A stretch of DNA of 9,472 nt from an uncultured Clostridium sp. (GCA_937927335.1 CALBDU010000066.1:1-9472), one strand, 5' to 3'. Positions 1-6,291 are shown, counted from the first letter of the stretch. A program made the numbers and translations. Notes: a model not told the origin generated them from the letters alone.

Positions 1-89
1 ATAGTTGAACCGGATACGAACTCTATTTTATATTTCCCTTCCAGTTCATTTTTACATTTATGGTTGTTTGTAATTATAACAGTCTCCAT
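1..89 (-). CDS. grdX: GrdX-like protein, N-terminal part, cut by the window edge
   Basis: The first 29 residues read from an ATG at 87-89. A strong AAGGAGG (97-103) lies 7 bases upstream. The start METVIITNNHKCK, followed by a Tyr-x-Ile-x-Phe stretch and a Gly-Ser, resembles the N-terminus of GrdX. GrdX is a short protein of unclear biochemical role that heads glycine reductase operons in Stickland-fermenting clostridia, ahead of thioredoxin and selenoprotein genes. The upstream sigma-54 promoter and activator gene fit an operon switched on for amino-acid fermentation. The rest of the gene and the operon lie outside the window, so the call rests on a short stretch plus context. It could be another small protein with a similar start. 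Confidence 0.6.
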   Translation of the reverse strand, partial: METVIITNNHKCKNELEGKYKIEFVSGST

Positions 90-209
90 TTTATTTCCTC
101 CTTGTATAGTCAGAATCCCAAAATTGTATTATACCTTCATATAAAATGACTTGTTAATAGCCAAGTTCTGAGTTATTCATCTACTATATTTTATTTATTA
201 CTTATATCA

Positions 210-226
210 AGCAATATATGTGCCAA
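210..226 (-). promoter_or_regulatory. Sigma-54 (-24/-12) promoter for the grdX operon
   Basis: Read on the minus strand, this is TTGGCAC, five bases, then TTGCT. It matches the sigma-54 consensus TGGCAC-N5-TTGCW with the invariant GG and GC dinucleotides correctly spaced. The predicted start of transcription is near position 199, giving a leader of about 110 bases before the grdX ATG. A sigma-54 activator gene lies directly upstream, as this promoter class requires. Confidence 0.88.
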
Positions 227-290
227 CATATATAATTGTTTCATTATAGACTTTTTCTACATTTACTGAGAGTTTAATAATTTACAAATA

Positions 291-324
291 AAAAGCACTT
301 GCCTAAAATTAGGCAAATGCTTTT
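291..324 (-). terminator. Intrinsic terminator of the sigma-54 activator gene
   Basis: AAAAGCA and TTGCCTAA pair with TTAGGCAA and TGCTTTT around a two-base loop, with one C·A mismatch. Read on the minus strand, the stem is followed by TTTTTATTT. It ends the activator transcript and separates it from the sigma-54 promoter at 210-226. The stem is nearly symmetrical, so it may also work weakly on the plus strand. Confidence 0.75.
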
Positions 325-356
325 AAAAGCTTTAAACAAGGTTGTTTATTCTTATA

Positions 357-387
357 TGAATATTGGGCAATTCGTGAATATTGGGCA
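357..387. promoter_or_regulatory. Two direct repeats, likely activator-binding site (UAS)
   Basis: TGAATATTGGGCA occurs twice, at 357-369 and 375-387, with an 18-base period. The pair sits just past the stop codon of the activator gene and about 130-165 bases upstream of the -24 element. That is the usual distance for the enhancer-like site of a sigma-54 activator. Each copy has a TG-N9-CA frame. That this activator binds here is inferred from position only. Confidence 0.5.
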
Positions 388-389
388 CC

Positions 390-1823
390 TCACTCCATAA
401 ATTCTTTAACTTTTATATTATATTTTTGAATTTTATATTGTAGAGTCTGCCTTGCTATACCAAGAATAGTTGAAGTATTGGATACATTTCCGTTTGCTTT
501 TTTCAGAGCTTTAATTATCAGTTTTTTTTCAATAGATTCCATGACCTGGTTAAATGGTTTTATATTATACGTATCTTCCATTTCATCGATTTCATCATTA
601 AGATAAATTGGAAGATCATTTATTCCTATAAATTCATGCTGACAAATATTCATAGCTGCTTCAATAACATGTTTAATTTCCCTTACATTTCCCGGCCACT
701 TATACTTATAAAATAAATTTTCTGCTTCTTTTGTGATACCTTTAATTGATTTGTTGAGTGTTTCATTATATTCATTTATAAAATATTCAATATAACATTT
801 AATATCTTCCTTTCTTTCTCTTAAAGGAATCAGTCTTATACTTATTACATTAATCCTAAAGAAAAAATCCTGTCTCAATAAATTTTTCTTTACAGCATCA
901 ACTGGATTGTCATTCATCGCGGAAATAATTCTAACATTAACTTTTCTATCTTTAGTATCCCCGATTCTTCTAACTAAACCATCCTGCAGTACTCTTAAAA
1001 GCTTGGCCTGCAAAGTTGCTGGAAGTGAATTTACTTCATCCAAAAATAATGTTCCATTATTGGCCATTTCAAATAAACCTGGCTTATCCATTGCTCCAGT
1101 GAATGATCCGCTAACAGTTCCAAATAATAATGATTCAAATAATGATTCAGGTAATGCAGCACAATTTTGTGCAATAAACGGAGAATTTCTTCTATTGCTA
1201 AAGTTATGAATTGATTGAGCGAATAATTCTTTTCCAGTGCCTGTTTCTCCATATATAAGTATTGAGGAATTTGAATTTGATGCGAGTTTAGCTTTTTCAA
1301 TAATATTTTTCATTTCGTTACTATCTGTTATTATTTTATCAAATGTATATAAAATTTTCTCTGACTTTAATGCTTTAGGTTTTGAAATAATATTAAAATA
1401 CTTATATTCTTTTGAAACATCCTGGATATGTGTAACATCCTGTGTAAGTTCAATTGCTCCCAAAACCTTACCACTTCTTACAATTGGAATAGTTAAATTT
1501 TGTGTTGTAAAAAGTCTGCCCGCATAATCATAGAATGATTGGTTTTCATTATATATAGTCCTTTTAGTATTCATGCATTCAATTATGCTACTATCATCTG
1601 GATTTAGTGTAGGATATATTTCAAATAAGTTTTTATTCATTAAGTTCTTAAATTCCTTTTGGTTATTATCACTAAATCTTGGATTATACCTTGTAAAATA
1701 TATTATCTTTCCTTCATTATCAGAAATCATCACCGCATCAAGATAATTAAAATTAGTTAAGTTATTAATATAAGAATTTTTACCCATAATAGCATCTCCC
1801 AATCTTGAATACTCTTCCTGCAT
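390..1823 (-). CDS. Sigma-54-dependent transcriptional activator (PAS, AAA+, Fis-type HTH)
   Basis: This 477-residue enhancer-binding protein would use ATP to open promoters held by sigma-54 RNA polymerase. Residues about 25-135 look like a PAS sensor domain, suggesting a small-molecule or redox signal. The AAA+ domain runs about 165-395, with Walker A GETGTGKE (192-199), the sigma-54 contact loop as GSFTGA (239-244; GAFTGA in most relatives), and Walker B GTLFLDE (257-263). A Fis-type helix-turn-helix lies at about 443-470. The ATG at 1821-1823 has only a weak ribosome binding site. An in-frame ATG at 1785-1787 has GGGAG eight bases upstream and may be the true start, giving 465 residues. 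The gene lies upstream of grdX on the same strand, behind its own terminator. It probably activates the 210-226 promoter, much as PrdR does for proline reductase in C. difficile. The family call is firm; the target is inferred. Confidence 0.9.
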   Translation of the reverse strand: MQEEYSRLGDAIMGKNSYINNLTNFNYLDAVMISDNEGKIIYFTRYNPRFSDNNQKEFKNLMNKNLFEIYPTLNPDDSSIIECMNTKRTIYNENQSFYDYAGRLFTTQNLTIPIVRSGKVLGAIELTQDVTHIQDVSKEYKYFNIISKPKALKSEKILYTFDKIITDSNEMKNIIEKAKLASNSNSSILIYGETGTGKELFAQSIHNFSNRRNSPFIAQNCAALPESLFESLLFGTVSGSFTGAMDKPGLFEMANNGTLFLDEVNSLPATLQAKLLRVLQDGLVRRIGDTKDRKVNVRIISAMNDNPVDAVKKNLLRQDFFFRINVISIRLIPLRERKEDIKCYIEYFINEYNETLNKSIKGITKEAENLFYKYKWPGNVREIKHVIEAAMNICQHEFIGINDLPIYLNDEIDEMEDTYNIKPFNQVMESIEKKLIIKALKKANGNVSNTSTILGIARQTLQYKIQKYNIKVKEFME

Positions 1824-1912
1824 ATATAAGTCTCATTCAATATTATTAAATTATCGAATTATTTGTTATATATATATTCCATTTTATAATACACCTATAT
1901 TTTATAGCAACA

Positions 1913-1940
1913 TTTATAATCCTGCAATGTAAAAGTTCAA
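1913..1940 (-). promoter_or_regulatory. Candidate housekeeping promoter for the sigma-54 activator gene
   Basis: Read on the minus strand, TTGAAC (1935-1940) and TATAAA (1913-1918) are separated by 16 bases. The implied leader is about 80-120 bases, depending on the start codon used. The -35 overlaps a 12-base half-match (1932-1943) to the MarR operator found at 2102-2117. In DNA this AT-rich other hexamer pairs can be found by chance. Confidence 0.4.
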
Positions 1941-2059
1941 CTACATTTTTACATAATATTATTCAATTGGGAACAAAACATTGGCTTTTCAAATAAATTA
2001 AATATAATAATTTTGTTACTCATATTTATTAATCTTTATTTTTCTAATCATTTTATTAC

Positions 2060-2077
2060 ACTTTTATGCATAAAAGT
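2060..2077. repeat. Perfect 18-base palindrome
   Basis: ACTTTTATGCATAAAAGT is identical to its reverse complement. It lies between the divergent activator and MarR genes, about 30 bases upstream of the MarR -35 element. There is no T-tract to make it a terminator. It could be a regulator binding site, but no known consensus was recognised. The rest of the 1824-2100 stretch shows only AT-rich DNA besides the listed elements. Confidence 0.5.
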
Positions 2078-2103
2078 ATGAATTGCAATAAATAAATATT
2101 TTA

Positions 2104-2117
2104 GTTGAACTTTCAAC
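2104..2117. promoter_or_regulatory. MarR operator 1, over the -35 element
   Basis: GTTGA-ACTT-TCAAC is an inverted repeat with 5-base arms. It contains the -35 hexamer TTGAAC of the marR promoter, so a bound dimer would block RNA polymerase. The same arms and spacing recur at 2145-2158, with centres 41 bases apart, about four helical turns. Confidence 0.65.
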
Positions 2118-2133
2118 CAATCTATGCTATTAT
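2105..2133 (+). promoter_or_regulatory. Promoter of the marR-GNAT operon
   Basis: TTGAAC (2105-2110), a 17-base spacer, and TATTAT (2128-2133). Transcription should start near 2140, just ahead of the second operator copy. Two operators bracketing the promoter indicate repression by the encoded MarR protein. Confidence 0.7.
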
Positions 2134-2144
2134 CATTTCAACAA

Positions 2145-2158
2145 GTTGAATATTCAAC
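2145..2158. promoter_or_regulatory. MarR operator 2, at the transcription start
   Basis: GTTGAATATTCAAC is a perfect palindrome that extends to 16 bases (AGTTGAATATTCAACT, 2144-2159). It lies immediately downstream of the predicted transcription start. It shares both 5-base arms with operator 1, with a different 4-base centre. Confidence 0.65.
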
Positions 2159-2166
2159 TATTATTA

Positions 2167-2631
2167 ATGGAGGTGTTAACCATCATAGCATTAAACAGTG
2201 ATATATTAAGAGAGATAGGGGCGCTGTCCCGGTGCATCAATTCAATAAACGACGTTAAATTTAAGGAGATTAATCTTCAAAAGGGACAGTTCACATTCTT
2301 GACAAGAATATGCGAAAATCATGGGATTAATTTAATTGACCTGTCTAACCTTTTAAAAGTTGATAAAACCACTACCACAAAGGCAATACAGAAGCTTATT
2401 GAAGCCGGATATATCTATAAGGAAAGAGATGCTGTTGACAAGAGAATCTGGAGACTATATCCAATGGAAAAAGCCCTGGAGGTATATGCATTTATTATTG
2501 GTGAGGAAAACAGGAGCATAGAAATATGCTTAAATAATTTCACCTCGGAAGAAAAGGAGCTTGTAAATAATTTAGTAAAGAAAATGAGAGAAAACATTGA
2601 AAACCACTGGCGAGAAATAAAAAATTTTTAG
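2167..2631 (+). CDS. MarR-family transcriptional repressor
   Basis: A small all-helical dimeric repressor with a winged helix. Counting from the ATG at 2167, the DNA-recognition region lies at about 55-100. It contains DLSNLLKVDKTTTTKAIQKL, followed by the wing segment with KERDAVDKRIWRL. Length (about 150 residues) is normal. The start is uncertain. The good ribosome binding site GGAGGTG (2169-2175) lies inside the reading frame, and 6-9 bases after it come ATC (2182) and ATA (2185), not ATG, GTG or TTG. The ATG at 2167 overlaps that site and has none of its own. A TTG at 2146 would fall inside the operator. Conserved MarR sequence begins around SDILREIGALSRC, so little is lost with any choice. 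The GNAT gene follows after 13 bases, forming an operon. The two palindromes around the promoter suggest autorepression; the ligand is unknown. Confidence 0.85.
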   Translation: MEVLTIIALNSDILREIGALSRCINSINDVKFKEINLQKGQFTFLTRICENHGINLIDLSNLLKVDKTTTTKAIQKLIEAGYIYKERDAVDKRIWRLYPMEKALEVYAFIIGEENRSIEICLNNFTSEEKELVNNLVKKMRENIENHWREIKNF

Positions 2632-2644
2632 GAGGATAAATATT

Positions 2645-3139
2645 ATGATGAGAAAAGCTGTTATGGAGGATATAAAGGAGATCATGAACATCATTAAGAC
2701 TACTATTGCTGAGATGAAGGATTATAACAATACCCAATGGGATGAAAATTACCCTCAGGAAAAGGATTTTAGAAATGACATCCAAAGAGGAGATTTGTAT
2801 GTAACAGAAAGAGACGGCAAATTGGCTGGTTTTGTATGCGTCAACGATATAGAGCCTGTTGAATACAAAGGATTAAACTGGTCTTTAAATGAACCCTGTC
2901 TGGTTGTCCACAGAATGGCGGTAAATTCCAACATGAGAAGAATGGGCGTTGGCACCGAATTAATGAATTTTGCCGATGAACTAGCCTTATCCAGCAATAT
3001 AAGATATATGAAAACAGATACCTACTCAGTTAATCCTAATATGAATGCTCTATTTAAAAAATGCGGTTATACAAAAATTGGGGAAATGAATTTTTTAAGT
3101 AAAGAAAAACCCTTCAACTGCTATGAAAAAACCCTCTAA
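2645..3139 (+). CDS. GNAT-family N-acetyltransferase
   Basis: A 164-residue acetyl-CoA-dependent acetyltransferase. The central strand VVHRMAVNSNMRRMGVG holds the acetyl-CoA pyrophosphate loop RRMGVG (98-103). The later NPNMNALFKKCGY segment (130-142) is the typical C-terminal motif of the fold. The ATG at 2645 follows GGAGG (2631-2635) with nine bases between; that GGAGG starts at the last base of the marR stop codon, so the two genes are probably translated together. A second ATG directly follows the first. The substrate cannot be told from sequence. A MarR partner would fit detoxification of a small amine or an antibiotic-like compound, but that is inference. No clear hairpin terminator was seen after the stop. 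Confidence 0.88.
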   Translation: MMRKAVMEDIKEIMNIIKTTIAEMKDYNNTQWDENYPQEKDFRNDIQRGDLYVTERDGKLAGFVCVNDIEPVEYKGLNWSLNEPCLVVHRMAVNSNMRRMGVGTELMNFADELALSSNIRYMKTDTYSVNPNMNALFKKCGYTKIGEMNFLSKEKPFNCYEKTL

Positions 3140-3205
3140 AAATCCCAACATTATTGCTGTATTATTGGATTATTTATATTAATGCTGTCTATAAAGGTTC
3201 CTTAC

Positions 3206-3675
3206 TTAAGCTGCTTCTTCAAGTTTATTAATTTTAATATACTGAGATAGAACCCCGAAAACTATAACAACACCACTTGCCACTGCACTAATTAGTATCT
3301 TCTCTTTTAAAAAAACGAAATATAAATTAGAGATATAAATGGAGTTAAGTATACTAAATTTGAAACTATATGAGTTTCTCCCCCGTCTAAGGCTGTAAAC
3401 CAGAATACGTAGGTTAAACCATTGACTAAGACCCCAAGATAAATAATCCACAGCAATACACCAAAGCTTGGAACCACAATTTTTGAAAAAATCAATACAG
3501 TTGGAATTATTAATATCAGCGATGATAGAAAATATATAAAAACATTTACGGTCTTGTCAAAGTTGAATTTTTTTGCCAGTGCAGAAAATAGTGCAAAAGA
3601 AAATGCTGCACTTAGTGCAAGTATATCACCCTGCAGGTTTGTTAAATTAAAGGATAAAATATCCCCTTTGGTGGT
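3206..3675 (-). pseudogene. Decayed DMT/EamA-family transporter (second half only, frameshifted)
   Basis: Minus-strand reading from about 3663 gives NLTNLQGDILALSAAFSFAL, hydrophobic helices, LVNGLTYVFWFTALDGGETH, and LVYLTPFISLIYIS. The reading frame then stops at 3307-3309. In the next frame it continues as FLKEKILISAVASGVVIVFG to a stop at 3206-3208. Adding one base to the seven-T run at 3309-3315 restores one continuous second EamA domain of about 152 residues. The first EamA domain, with about five membrane helices, is missing. An in-frame TGA lies at 3676-3678 and the upstream DNA does not encode the missing half. A near direct repeat, AAGGGGGAT and AAAGGGGAT, flanks this edge and may mark a deletion. 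It was once a drug/metabolite-type inner-membrane permease. The frameshift alone could be a sequencing error; the missing half could not. Confidence 0.8.
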
Positions 3676-3854
3676 TCATCCCCCTTAGACAATGTCCATA
3701 TGATATAAATCATAACATTATTTGTTTCAATATCAATCATGTTATAAAATATAATCACGATTGATATTGCCACATTATATATATGAAATATATCTTGGGG
3801 ACAATATGGAAGTGGGCTTCCAGCTGCCTTTACATTATTGCCTATCTAACTTCT

Positions 3855-4466
3855 TTAGCTATATATTCTTCTTAATTCAATTATTTGAATATGCTCTTCC
3901 TTTTTAAAGTTCATTCTCTCAAAACCATATTTCTCAAAGTTACTTTGTATTTCCCGGGGTGAATAAATTTTTACATCGCCCGACTTTGACAATGGAATAA
4001 ATGGATTAAAAATTGCACGAAGAATAAATGGATAATATAGCTCTGCTATATATAAAAAGCCTCCTGGCTTTAAGATCCGGTGCATTTCCATAGCAAATTT
4101 TCTGGTGTCCGGGAAATGATGATAAGCTGCACAAACAGTTACAACATCAAACATTTCATTTTTGAACGGTGTATGTTCACAACTACTTATCTCAAAGGTC
4201 ATATCAGCACATCTTTTCTTTGCATTTTCGATCATCCTTTCCGAAATATCAACACCATACCCTTTGAAGTTATACTTATTTGCTAACATTTGAAGAAATG
4301 CAGCATTTCCACAGGCAACATCTAAAATACTGTTATTTGTCTCAACTTTAATTTCATCTAGTAAAAGTTCTTTAAATTTCAAAGTAAACCTGCCTTCAGG
4401 AGTATCATCATAGTTATCTGCTTTTAGATTGTAGCTTTCCCTTGATTTCTCTTCAAATGTTTTCAC
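3855..4466 (-). CDS. Class I SAM-dependent methyltransferase (Methyltransf_11 / UbiE-like)
   Basis: A soluble methyltransferase of about 203 residues. Counting from the GTG at 4464-4466, the SAM-binding motif I is ILDVACGNAAF (47-57), followed by the acidic VDIS (72-75). Then come FDVVTVCAAYHHF (106-118) and the post-motif RILKPGGFLYIAE (130-142). GTG is preferred because GGAGGA (4476-4481) lies nine bases upstream, and the resulting start MKTFEEKSRESYN suits the family. The ATG at 4473-4475 is only one base from that site, and the TTG at 4488-4490 precedes it. The acceptor substrate cannot be deduced. The gene stands alone between the transporter remnant and the diiron-protein gene. A terminator at 4562-4586 separates it from the latter. 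No terminator of its own was found. Confidence 0.88.
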   Translation of the reverse strand: MKTFEEKSRESYNLKADNYDDTPEGRFTLKFKELLLDEIKVETNNSILDVACGNAAFLQMLANKYNFKGYGVDISERMIENAKKRCADMTFEISSCEHTPFKNEMFDVVTVCAAYHHFPDTRKFAMEMHRILKPGGFLYIAELYYPFILRAIFNPFIPLSKSGDVKIYSPREIQSNFEKYGFERMNFKKEEHIQIIELRRIYS

Positions 4467-4495
4467 CTGATACATTCCTCCACATTTCAAATAAT

Positions 4496-4524
4496 AGTAT
4501 GCTTTATTGCAAAAGAAGCATACT
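4496..4524. repeat. Inverted repeat upstream of the methyltransferase gene
   Basis: AGTATGCTT (4496-4504) and AAGCATACT (4516-4524) are perfect 9-base arms around an 11-base loop. The repeat lies about 30 bases upstream of the methyltransferase start. Neither side has a long T-run, so an operator or a leader-RNA hairpin fits better than a terminator. Confidence 0.45.
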
Positions 4525-4561
4525 TTACTATTTCTACATAATTATATTATAGATTAAAATA

Positions 4562-4586
4562 GAACCTGCTGAGAACAAGCAGGTTC
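4562..4586 (-). terminator. Intrinsic terminator of the ferritin-like gene
   Basis: GAACCTGCT and AGCAGGTTC form a perfect 9-bp GC-containing stem with a 7-base loop. On the minus strand it is followed by TATTTTAAT. It lies about 60 bases past the stop of the diiron-protein gene. Confidence 0.7.
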
Positions 4587-4646
4587 ATATTCTTTCTGCA
4601 CCAGGCTGAAGCCGCTGTTTACACAGGGAAGAGCCAGTACTTTGTA

Positions 4647-5123
4647 TTACAGTCCTAAGGAAGGCAGAACCTCAAGATATTGACTGTCATTTACTTTTTT
4701 CAGATGTTTCTTTTCTTCCTTTAGAATAATATCGAATTCTTCTTTAGCCGTATTAGGAAAGAGCTTTACCAATTGTGAATAAAATATGACGCTGTCACTT
4801 TCAATCTTTCCTGCAACAACAAGGGCATCACTTCGCATATATCTGCTTTTTACCTTTTCATTTACGAAAAGGTTACTGTTTGTGAGCAAGCCGATAAACT
4901 CCAGATCATCATCGGAAATTTCTACCTGACCATCATTAGGAAGCTTATCTAATATGTTCTTATACATATTCTTATGTCTTTCCTCATCCTTTGAAAGATT
5001 TAGGAACAACTCTTTTGCATTGCCGTCTTTTACTTCATCAGCAAACCTCTTGTATAACTCAGCAGCTTTTTCTTCAGTCATCATAACCGTCTCGATCAAC
5101 TTTTTCCCATCATATTTTTTCAT
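4647..5123 (-). CDS. Ferritin-like / rubrerythrin-type diiron protein
   Basis: A 158-residue protein with a four-helix diiron fold. Candidate iron ligands are E18 or E22 in helix 1 (TEEKAAELYKRFADE), E47 and H50 in DEERH, E108 in KIESDSVIFY, and E137 and H140 in EEKKH. This matches the paired E/ExxH pattern of rubrerythrin-like proteins. No C-terminal rubredoxin CxxC domain is present, so it resembles the short erythrin or COG1633-type forms. The likely role is peroxide or oxygen defence, or iron handling, in the cytoplasm; the exact reaction is not established. The ATG at 5121-5123 has AAGGGGTG upstream. The gene is transcribed alone. The 5124-5382 gap also holds the start region of the divergent small gene, but no convincing promoter for either was found there. 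Confidence 0.82.
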   Translation of the reverse strand: MKKYDGKKLIETVMMTEEKAAELYKRFADEVKDGNAKELFLNLSKDEERHKNMYKNILDKLPNDGQVEISDDDLEFIGLLTNSNLFVNEKVKSRYMRSDALVVAGKIESDSVIFYSQLVKLFPNTAKEEFDIILKEEKKHLKKVNDSQYLEVLPSLGL

Positions 5124-5382
5124 TTTTTCACCCCTTCGATTTAAAAATTTAAACTACCAAAAATATAGTATCAGCAATAATTAAATTATCTGATAACAGT
5201 TATTTCTTAGTAGTCTGTCTTTATAATTTATTATACTCCTTTTACCATTATTATCAAAGTGCCCTGATGTAAATTTTATTATTCATAGTTTTCTGGGTGA
5301 TCCGGTAACAACTATTAGTATTTTTTTATAACTCCCCCCTGAAATATCCAGTTTGAATCGTATTATTTATAGGGGTGACAGC

Positions 5383-5652
5383 ATGACAGTAAATTCAACG
5401 CTAAAATCAGTTAAAACAGCTAATGCAAATAATATACCTAAGGATAGCAGGTTTGACTTATCCTTTATGGAATTCAATTATTTAAAAGAATTATTGGAAG
5501 AGCATATAAGAAGGAAAAATGCCTGTAAAACCATGGCATCTAATCTCTATACCCAAGAACTAATTAATGTTTGGAAAGACGAGATAGCCCAGGATGTTTT
5601 ATTATTGCAAAAATTAAATATAGTGATTAATAATTGCAATGGAAATGATTAA
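5383..5652 (+). CDS. Small hypothetical protein, helical
   Basis: An 89-residue protein that I do not recognise. The ATG at 5383 is chosen because AGGGGTG (5371-5377) lies five bases upstream; an in-frame TTG at 5353 lacks such a site. The first 25 residues are polar and probably loose. The rest (FDLSFMEFNYLKELLEEHIR, then about 40 more residues) looks like two amphipathic helices. A MEFNYLKELLEEH-like start followed by a second helix is loosely like ferritin-like or coat-associated helical proteins, but not closely enough to name. There are no membrane helices and no Cys-metal motif. The next small gene follows after 49 bases on the same strand, so they are likely co-transcribed. Confidence 0.7.
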   Translation: MTVNSTLKSVKTANANNIPKDSRFDLSFMEFNYLKELLEEHIRRKNACKTMASNLYTQELINVWKDEIAQDVLLLQKLNIVINNCNGND

Positions 5653-5701
5653 GTTATATTTCAAAATCAGAAGCTGATATGAGACAAAGGAGAGGTTGAT
5701 C

Positions 5702-6088
5702 TTGAAACTCAATAAATTGGAGACACAGATATTAATTGATATATATGATGCAGATATAAATTTCAAAAATGTAGTCAGGATAACAGAATATGAGTTAACT
5801 GAAGTAGACCCCAGTGAAAGAAGACAAGAATTTGCTGCATATTTGTTTAAGTTAAGAAGACTTAAATTAATAAAATTTGATGAAGATGTGGCATTTTTCA
5901 GCTGTGGCTGGCGCAGCAGAAAATATAATACAAATGTTGTAACTTTCTGGGGTGAATATATTCATATAACTAACAAGGGTATTGAATTTGCTGAAAAGAT
6001 AAGGAACTCCGTAAACGAAAAAGGCAGAGGAATAGCCAAGAGAATCGGCTTCAAATTACATAATGAAATAAATAATTTGGAGCAGTAA
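5702..6088 (+). CDS. Hypothetical protein, possible winged helix
   Basis: A 128-residue protein starting at TTG 5702, nine bases after AGGAG (5688-5692). A TTG at 5696 is only three bases from that site. The N-terminal helix LNKLETQILIDIYD and a later FAAYLFKLRRLKLIKF lead into a beta-rich stretch (FFSCGWRSRKYNTNVVTFWG). The segment YIHITNKGIEFAEKI is typical of the last strand and helix of winged-helix proteins. A DNA-binding role is therefore possible but unproven. The tail is basic (RGIAKRIGFK). It follows the 89-residue hypothetical protein on the same strand, and the pair may act together. No family name is offered. Confidence 0.7.
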   Translation: MKLNKLETQILIDIYDADINFKNVVRITEYELTEVDPSERRQEFAAYLFKLRRLKLIKFDEDVAFFSCGWRSRKYNTNVVTFWGEYIHITNKGIEFAEKIRNSVNEKGRGIAKRIGFKLHNEINNLEQ

Positions 6089-6110
6089 AGCCATTACTGA
6101 AACCTTTTTT
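6083..6110 (+). terminator. Weak candidate terminator overlapping the stop codon
   Basis: CAGTAA (6083-6088, including the stop codon) pairs with TTACTG (6094-6099) around a 5-base loop. AAACCTTTTTT follows. The stem is short, and the T-run starts five bases late. Confidence 0.35.
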
Positions 6111-6160
6111 AGAATTTCTCAGAACTAAAGCTTAGCCTTAAATATCTTTACATAAAAAAA

Positions 6161-6193
6161 GCCTTCTATGAAATATAATCCACCATAGAAGGC
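6161..6193 (-). terminator. Terminator between convergent units, strongest on the minus strand
   Basis: GCCTTCTATG (6161-6170) pairs perfectly with CATAGAAGGC (6184-6193). On the minus strand it is followed by TTTTTTTATG, ending the riboswitch and micro-ORF transcript. On the plus strand the tail is only moderately T-rich, but it may also stop the upstream small-gene pair. Confidence 0.85.
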
Positions 6194-6238
6194 CATATTT
6201 AAATATTTCTCAAATATCTTTGTTTAAATAAAATATAA

Positions 6239-6286
6239 TTAGTGCTTGCCTAATACTACGAAAACTATGAAATAAATTATGCTCAT
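6239..6286 (-). CDS. Micro-ORF 2: 15-residue hydrophobic peptide under a glycine riboswitch
   Basis: Reads MSIIYFIVFVVLGKH from ATG 6284-6286 to TAA 6239-6241. Its ribosome binding site is AAAGGAGGT (6294-6302), seven bases upstream, close to the ideal sequence. Residues 3-12 are all hydrophobic or aromatic, followed by a Gly-Lys-His end, as in a very short membrane-inserted peptide. It is the last item before the terminator at 6161-6193, so the glycine-controlled transcript has no larger gene. It is not long enough to judge by coding bias. It could be a true small membrane peptide, a leader peptide, or the leftover start of a lost transporter gene. I do not recognise a family. Confidence 0.5.
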   Translation of the reverse strand: MSIIYFIVFVVLGKH

Positions 6287-6291
6287 ACTTT

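Noticed and set aside
907..1527. Plus-strand and alternative-frame open frames inside the sigma-54 activator
   Set aside because: They are antisense or shifted readings of a gene with intact AAA+ motifs, and have no ribosome binding sites.
3642..3845. Minus-strand open frame of about 67 codons between the methyltransferase and the transporter remnant
   Set aside because: No ribosome binding site with a start codon was seen, it overlaps the transporter remnant in another frame, and the product resembles nothing I know. It could be a decayed fragment.
5221..5235. TTATAATTTATTATA as a possible PerR box upstream of the diiron-protein gene
   Set aside because: The 7-1-7 PerR spacing does not fit; the arms are separated by two bases. 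It lies about 100 bases from the start, and such AT-only palindromes are common here.
6239..6286. Micro-ORF 2 as the small subunit (MetS type) of an NSS transporter
   Set aside because: It is half the usual length, lacks recognisable shared residues, and no NSS transporter gene is adjacent.
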